Assembly (NCBI GenBank): GCA_964487555.1
Contig: CAZART010000171.1
Coordinates: forward strand, 1-8,565
Direction of reading: 5' to 3'
DNA: 8,565 bases
From: CAZART01 sp964487555
GTDB taxonomy: Bacteria; Bacteroidota; Rhodothermia; Rhodothermales; VXPQ01
Positions 5,322 through 8,565 of this stretch are shown piece by piece. Each line of letters starts with the position of its first letter. Position 1 is the stretch's first letter. The notes beneath the pieces were generated by a model. That model was not told the origin of the DNA. It searched no databases and worked only from the letters and a program-made list of their open reading frames with translations. Made by a program: the position numbers and the translations under genes.

Positions 5322-6149
5322 TTATTTTTTGCCTCGGCGGCGAATGATGAACTTATTCGACTGTTTTTTGCGCTTCCGCGTCTTAAATCCCTTAGCCGGA
5401 ACGCCCGTCGGCGAGCGCGGATGGCCCCCTGAGGCTTTGCCTTCACCCCCACCCATCGGGTGATCGACCGGGTTCATGGCTACGCCGCGAACCTTCGGAC
5501 GAACGCCGAGCCACCGGCGGCGGCCGGCCTTACCGAGATCGATGTTCATGTGGTCCGGATTGCTCGTCGTGCCGAGGGTCGCCATACACTTCGAAGGTAT
5601 CATGCGCGTCTCGCCGGAGGGCAGCTTGAGCGTGGCGTACTTACCTTCGCGCGCCGTTAGCTGCGCGTAGGTTCCCGCTGAGCGAGCAAGCTGGGCGCCT
5701 TTGCCCGGCTTCATCTCGATAGCGTGCACGAACGATCCGAGCGGAATCTTCGCCAGCGGAAGGCAATTGCCGGACTCAGGCGCCGCTTCCTCGCCACTCA
5801 CGACGGTCTGCCCCACCTGCACCTCATTCGGCGCGATGATGTAGCGCTTCTCACCATCGGCGTAGACGAGTAGGGCGATGCGAGCCGAGCGATTCGGATC
5901 GTACTCGATCGCCGCCACCTTCGCCGGGATGCCGTGCTTGTCACGCTTGAAATCGATTATGCGGTACCGCCGCTTGTGGCCGCCACCCTGGTGCCGCGTC
6001 ATAATGCGGCCGTGATTATTCCGGCCGCCTTTCTTCTTCAGCGGCGCCATCAGGCTGCGCTCGGGATCCTTCTTCGTCAGATCGCCGAACGCCTCTACGG
6101 AGTATTGCCGGCGGGCGTTGGTGGTAGGCTTTACCTTCTTTATAGCCAT
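5322..6149 (-). CDS. rplB: 50S ribosomal protein L2
   Basis: L2 is a core 50S protein needed for subunit association and close to the peptidyl-transferase centre. The 275-residue length is normal. The N-terminal part has KKKGGRNNHGRIMTRHQGGGHKRRYRIIDF (about 38-67). The OB-fold and SH3-like domains follow (about 75-200). The signature MNPVDHPMGGGEGKASGGHP is at 225-244, with His230 corresponding to the E. coli His229 implicated in peptidyl transfer. The C-terminus is strongly basic. The ATG at 6147-6149 matches the family start; AGGA lies about 14 nt upstream, too far for a strong site. The spacer to rplW upstream is 134 bp once the assembly overlap is removed. Confidence 0.98.
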   Translation of the reverse strand: MAIKKVKPTTNARRQYSVEAFGDLTKKDPERSLMAPLKKKGGRNNHGRIMTRHQGGGHKRRYRIIDFKRDKHGIPAKVAAIEYDPNRSARIALLVYADGEKRYIIAPNEVQVGQTVVSGEEAAPESGNCLPLAKIPLGSFVHAIEMKPGKGAQLARSAGTYAQLTAREGKYATLKLPSGETRMIPSKCMATLGTTSNPDHMNIDLGKAGRRRWLGVRPKVRGVAMNPVDHPMGGGEGKASGGHPRSPTGVPAKGFKTRKRKKQSNKFIIRRRGKK

Positions 6150-6226
6150 CGTTTTAACGTCTTTCCTGGTCGCATGTCCGAGCGGGTTGGTGATCGCGTA
6201 TCGGAAACGGCATCCATCCCCGGTCG

Positions 6227-6275
6227 CCTATCGCCTATCTCCTATCTCCTATCTCCTATCTCCTATCTCACTCTC
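6227..6275. repeat. CCTATCT heptad array between rplW and rplB
   Basis: This is the most regular array in the window: CCTATCG (6227) followed by five identical CCTATCT units (6234, 6241, 6248, 6255, 6262) and a diverged CACTCTC (6269). In the mRNA sense it reads as repeated AGATAGG, giving a row of AGGAG-like motifs, but it is about 77 nt from the rplB start and so cannot serve as its ribosome binding site. On the left, GGTGATC/GCGTATC near 6190-6204 may be a decayed second arm. Two CCTATCT units reappear at 6410-6423 beyond the N gap, inside the duplicated flank. Copy number is uncertain because the assembly breaks here. Confidence 0.92.
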
Positions 6276-6283
6276 AAGCTCAA

Positions 6284-6309
6284 CTATACTTGTTCGAAAA
6301 AGTCGATGG
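6284..6309 (-). other. Duplicated 3' end of rplW at contig edge (artefact)
   Basis: These 26 bases repeat the last codons and TAG stop of rplW found at 6439-6464. They belong to a 55-bp exact duplicate (6255-6309 equals 6410-6464) on the two sides of the N run. I read this as the same genomic DNA present at the ends of two overlapping contigs, not a second gene copy. Confidence 0.9.
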
Positions 6310-6409
6310 NNNNNNNNNNNNNNNNNNNNNNNNNNNNNNNNNNNNNNNNNNNNNNNNNNNNNNNNNNNNNNNNNNNNNNNNNNNNNNNNNNNNNNNNNNN
6401 NNNNNNNNN
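6310..6409. other. 100-N assembly gap with 55-bp identical flanks
   Basis: Exactly 100 Ns, a conventional placeholder length. The 55 bases ending at 6309 and the 55 bases starting at 6410 are identical. An overlap of exactly 55 is what de Bruijn assembly with k=55 leaves at unmerged contig ends. The likely true sequence is obtained by overlapping the flanks, shortening the window by 155 bases. The heptad array next to it is a plausible cause of the break. Confidence 0.93.
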
Positions 6410-6438
6410 CCTATCTCCTATCTCACTCTCAAGCTCAA

Positions 6439-6738
6439 CTATACTTGTTCGAAAAAGTCGATGGGTTCGCTGCCGTCGACGAGCGTCACGATCGCGCGCT
6501 TGTGGTACGCCGTTCGGCCGCGCGTCAACCCGCGGCGGGTATGCTGTGATCGCCGCTTGCCACGCACGATGAGTGTGCGCACTTCCTTTATCTGCACGCT
6601 CGGATACCGAGCCTCGACCGCTTTGCGGATTTCGACTTTGTTGGCGTCCATTTTCACCTGGAACGCGTAGTGGCCGTCCTCCATCAGGTGCGTCAGCTTC
6701 TCTGTAACGAGCGGACGAATGAGGATGTCCTTGCTCAT
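6439..6738 (-). CDS. rplW: 50S ribosomal protein L23
   Basis: L23 sits at the tunnel exit and is the docking site for trigger factor and SRP. The 99-residue product starts MSKDILIRPLVTEKLTHLME and contains YAFQVKMDANKVEIRKAVEARYPSVQIKEVRTLIVRGK (about 24-61), the core rRNA-binding alpha/beta fold. It then has a basic loop (RRSQHTRRGLTRGRTAYHKRA) and ends LVDGSEPIDFFEQV. The ATG at 6736-6738 has AAGAGA upstream. The gene is intact to the right of the N gap, and only its last 26 bases are repeated to the left of it. It is 45 bp after rplD. Confidence 0.97.
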   Translation of the reverse strand: MSKDILIRPLVTEKLTHLMEDGHYAFQVKMDANKVEIRKAVEARYPSVQIKEVRTLIVRGKRRSQHTRRGLTRGRTAYHKRAIVTLVDGSEPIDFFEQV

Positions 6739-6783
6739 GACTTTTTCTCTTCGCGCTAAAAGTTCTTTGTATCTCTCGTCGTG

Positions 6784-7431
6784 TTATGCCGTAGCGGCCT
6801 GCTTTTCGCCCAGCTGACCGACCAGCTTCTCCACCGCGCCCTCTTCTAAGAGCACAATCTGCGCGTTGAGCAGATCGAGCGTCGAGGCTTTGTACGCCTC
6901 CTTTACGTTGACCTTTCGTAGGTTCTGGCTCGAACGGTAAACCTCGGGGCTATATTCACTCGTGAGGATCAGCACCTTATCGTTCGCCAGATCGAGGGCC
7001 GCCATCAATGCCACAATCGCTTTCGTGCTCGCACCGTCGATGCTCAAGTTTTCGACAACACGGAAAGCATCGTCCTGCGCTTTGTAAGCCAACGCGGAGC
7101 GGCGGGCAAGCCGGGTCGTCTTTTTATTAACCTTGAAACCATAATTCCGCGGGCGGGGACCGAACGTCGTTCCACCGCTGCGCCGAATCGGCGATTTCGC
7201 ATCGCCGGCTCGTGAATGTCCGGTGCCCTTCTGGCGATACAGTTTTCGCGTGCTTCCGCGCACTTCACTGCGTTCTTTCGCTTTGTGCGTGCCCTGGCGC
7301 GCCGTGGCCTGAATGCGCCGCACGTCGAGCCAGATCGCATGATCGTTCGGCTCGATGCCGAACACCGCATCGTCCAGCGTCACCGTGCGCTTCGTCTCGG
7401 CACCGTCGCTCGTATAAACTTTGACTTCCAT
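6784..7431 (-). CDS. rplD: 50S ribosomal protein L4
   Basis: L4 lines the exit tunnel opposite L22; in E. coli it also represses the S10 operon. From the ATG at 7429-7431 it is 215 residues. A globular N-terminus (MEVKVYTSDGAETKRTVTLDDAVFGIEPNDHAIWLDV, 1-37) is followed by the extended tunnel loop (RQGTHKAKERSEVRGSTRKLYRQKGTGHSRAGDAKSP, 45-81). Next come GPRPRNYGFKVNKK (91-104) and a C-terminal domain with DLLNAQIVLLEEGAVEKL. An in-frame GTG at 7459-7461 would add ten residues that do not match the family. AAGG lies 11 nt before the ATG. The sequence is of Bacteroidota type. Confidence 0.97.
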   Translation of the reverse strand: MEVKVYTSDGAETKRTVTLDDAVFGIEPNDHAIWLDVRRIQATARQGTHKAKERSEVRGSTRKLYRQKGTGHSRAGDAKSPIRRSGGTTFGPRPRNYGFKVNKKTTRLARRSALAYKAQDDAFRVVENLSIDGASTKAIVALMAALDLANDKVLILTSEYSPEVYRSSQNLRKVNVKEAYKASTLDLLNAQIVLLEEGAVEKLVGQLGEKQAATA

Positions 7432-7462
7432 CGTTCTACCAACCTTATCGCTTATCCGCACA

Positions 7463-7518
7463 GGAGATCGGAGATAGGTGATTGGAGATGTCTACCTCCC
7501 ATAACCCATTTCCGACTC
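7463..7518. repeat. Two-armed heptad element between rplC and rplD
   Basis: The left arm is GGAGATC (7463), GGAGATA (7470), GGTGATT (7477), GGAGATG (7484). The right arm follows directly in the same phase: TCTACCT (7491), CCCATAA (7498), CCCATTT (7505), CCGACTC (7512). The G/A-rich arm and the C/T-rich arm are partly complementary. In transcription order the element starts 13 nt after the rplC stop and ends about 31 nt before the rplD start. The left-arm unit GGAGATA is essentially the complement of the unit in the rplW-rplB array. Confidence 0.85.
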
Positions 7519-7531
7519 TACAAGGCGGTAC

Positions 7532-8161
7532 CTATGATTTCTTGTGGATCGTGACGTAGCCGCCTCGCGCACCCGGTATGGCCCCTTTCACGAGGATGGC
7601 GTTCTGATCGTTCAGAATCCGGACCACGGTGAGGTTGCGCATCGTAACCTGTTCATTTCCCATCCTGCCACCCATCCGCATGCCTTTGAAGACTCGGGAC
7701 GGATCGGAGGAGGCGCCGATCGAACCCGGCGCGCGTTCACGATTGTGCTGACCGTGAGTCCGCCCCCCTACACCACGAAAGTTGTGGCGTCGAACAACTC
7801 CTTGAAACCCTTTCCCCTTCGACGTACCGGTCACGTTGATCACGTCGCCTTCTGCGAACACGTCGACCGCGCGAACTTGATCGCCCAGGGCCACGTCGTT
7901 GCTGAAGTCGCGGAATTCGACGATTTTCTTCTTCGGCTCCGTGCCCGCCGCCTGAAAATGGCCCGCCATCGCTTTTGTCGTGTGCTTCTCTTTGGCGTTG
8001 CCGTAGCCGAGCTGAACGGCTGCATAGCCGTCCTTGCCGTCCTCCGTCTTCACCTGCGTCACGACGTTCGGCCCGACTTCAATTACCGTGCAGGGCGTGT
8101 TATTCCCTACCTCGTCGAACACGCTGGTCATGCCGACCTTCCTTCCAATCAATCCGCTCAT
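7532..8161 (-). CDS. rplC: 50S ribosomal protein L3
   Basis: L3 nucleates 50S assembly and sends a long loop towards the peptidyl-transferase centre. The 209-residue product starts MSGLIGRKVGMTSVFDEVGN. It has TGTSKGKGFQGVVRRHNFRG (111-130), THGQHNRERAPGSIG (135-149), VFKGMRMGGRMGNEQVT (157-173), and ends AIPGARGGYVTIHKKS. In my alignment the glutamine that PrmB methylates in E. coli L3 falls on Ala150 here, so that modification is probably absent; this is inference. The ATG at 8159-8161 has GGGA nearby. It is the first ribosomal gene of the visible cluster, and no rpsJ precedes it. Confidence 0.98.
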   Translation of the reverse strand: MSGLIGRKVGMTSVFDEVGNNTPCTVIEVGPNVVTQVKTEDGKDGYAAVQLGYGNAKEKHTTKAMAGHFQAAGTEPKKKIVEFRDFSNDVALGDQVRAVDVFAEGDVINVTGTSKGKGFQGVVRRHNFRGVGGRTHGQHNRERAPGSIGASSDPSRVFKGMRMGGRMGNEQVTMRNLTVVRILNDQNAILVKGAIPGARGGYVTIHKKS

Positions 8162-8258
8162 TGTAATCCCACATTGTGGCCGATCCGCGGACCGGCCGGA
8201 TTAAGTTAAGCGCTCTAATTTCTGCCGATTCGGGGTATCCCACCGCCGAAGCAGCCTG
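8162..8258. promoter_or_regulatory. Leader of rplC with 20-bp near-palindrome
   Basis: This 97-bp spacer precedes rplC. Positions 8178-8197 form a near-perfect palindrome: arms GGCCGATCCG and CGGACCGGCC pair at 9 of 10 positions, with one A/C mismatch. It ends 16 bp before the rplC start codon. It could be a protein-binding site, an mRNA hairpin in the leader, or part of a terminator for the upstream gene, although no T-run follows on the transcribed strand. An A/T-rich stretch (TTAACTTAAT in the minus sense, near 8203-8212) might be a promoter element, but I see no convincing -35/-33 partner. A regulatory role is inference. Confidence 0.4.
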
Positions 8259-8565
8259 CTACTGTTTTGCGACGGTGATCGTGACGATGCCTGTGTAGAT
8301 CTCCGTCTGAAACAACCCATTTACCACATCTGCCGGAGCCGAGAGCGTCATGCGCGTATCCGACTCAATTACATAGTCAAATGCCGGATTTCCCACAGCC
8401 GTCTGTAGCACGAGAATATTCCCACCCTCGTCGAGCTGATACGTCCCCGCGAGGCTGAAATCCGGCTGCTCGCGGTAGTCGACAAGCACGCTGAACGTAT
8501 TGCCGACCGCGAAGGTAGCGGTCAGACTACTCGCGACCGCGCTGAAGAGCTCCGTTTTGTCCCCG
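8259..8565 (-). CDS. Hypothetical beta-rich protein, C-terminal part
   Basis: The frame is open from the TAG stop at 8259-8261 to the right edge, giving at least 101 C-terminal residues; the start lies outside the window. An in-frame GTG at 8487-8489 is unlikely to be the start because the same pattern continues upstream of it. The sequence alternates hydrophobic and polar residues in a beta-strand pattern (TATFAVGNTFSVLVDY, FSLAGTYQLDEGGNILVLQ, DTRMTLSAP, TGIVTITVAK). The order of strands and G-T-Y / I-L-V-L / M-T-L-S-A steps is reminiscent of small lipocalin-like beta-barrel domains of secreted proteins. That is a weak resemblance, not an assignment. It has no resemblance to S10. It is on the same strand as rplC, 97 bp upstream. 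Confidence 0.7.
   Translation of the reverse strand, partial: GDKTELFSAVASSLTATFAVGNTFSVLVDYREQPDFSLAGTYQLDEGGNILVLQTAVGNPAFDYVIESDTRMTLSAPADVVNGLFQTEIYTGIVTITVAKQ

Noticed and set aside
4458..5432. Long plus-strand open frame opposite rplV, rpsS and rplB
   Set aside because: It runs antisense across three certain ribosomal genes and two spacers, and its translation has no family features; it reflects the codon bias of the opposite strand.
6227..6275. CRISPR array
   Set aside because: Units are 7 nt and contiguous with no spacers; this is a tandem repeat.
6284..6464. True duplication of the rplW 3' end
   Set aside because: The identical flanks are exactly 55 bp and end at the N run on both sides, which fits an unmerged contig overlap better than a biological duplication.
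7432..7461. GTG start ten codons upstream for rplD
   Set aside because: The added residues are not part of L4 and the ATG at 7429-7431 fits the family start with AAGG upstream.
8200..8220. Promoter for rplC
   Set aside because: The A/T-rich TTAACTTAAT stretch loosely resembles a -10/-7 element, but I find no matching -35 or Bacteroidota -33 box at the right distance.

Overview
This window is almost entirely one ribosomal-protein gene cluster (S10/spc type), read on the minus strand from right to left. In transcription order it holds rplC (L3), rplD (L4), rplW (L23), rplB (L2), rpsS (S19), rplV (L22), rpsC (S3), rplP (L16), rpmC (L29), rpsQ (S17), rplN (L14), rplX (L24), rplE (L5), rpsN (S14) and rpsH (S8). 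S8 runs off the left edge and lacks about its last 11 residues. At the right edge, upstream of rplC on the same strand, is the C-terminal part of an unrelated beta-rich hypothetical protein, where rpsJ (S10) would usually lie.

The proteins resemble the Bacteroidota/Rhodothermota (FCB) versions of these families: 89-residue zinc-free S14, S17 ending in the ETRPLSKNKRWRL type, L24 with the HTKPSAANPQGG block, and an L4 and L3 of Bacteroidota type. The DNA is moderately GC-rich, which fits a Rhodothermota-like member better than a low-GC Bacteroidota. This placement is inference from remembered family sequences. The cluster's products would build the large-subunit core (peptidyl-transferase region, exit tunnel) and the small-subunit head and body.

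The unusual part is between the genes. Spacers in this cluster are normally short, but eight spacers here are about 80-170 bp long and carry arrays of 7-nt repeats. The unit sequence differs from spacer to spacer (CCTATCT, GTTCTGG, CGATCTC/CGATTCT, GGAGATN and others), but the 7-nt period is kept. Several arrays have two arms, G/A-rich heptads followed by complementary C/T-rich heptads, so they could fold into long imperfect hairpins. They mostly begin 0-40 nt after the stop codon of the preceding gene. Spacers of 51 bp or less show no clear array. I regard this heptad-repeat family as the main candidate for something undescribed.

At 6310-6409 there are 100 Ns, and the 55 bases on each side of them are identical. 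The gap is therefore most likely an unmerged contig overlap at one of the heptad arrays, and the true sequence is probably continuous. Other points are a TTG start and an Arg/Gly-rich tail on S3, and a near-perfect 20-bp palindrome just before rplC.
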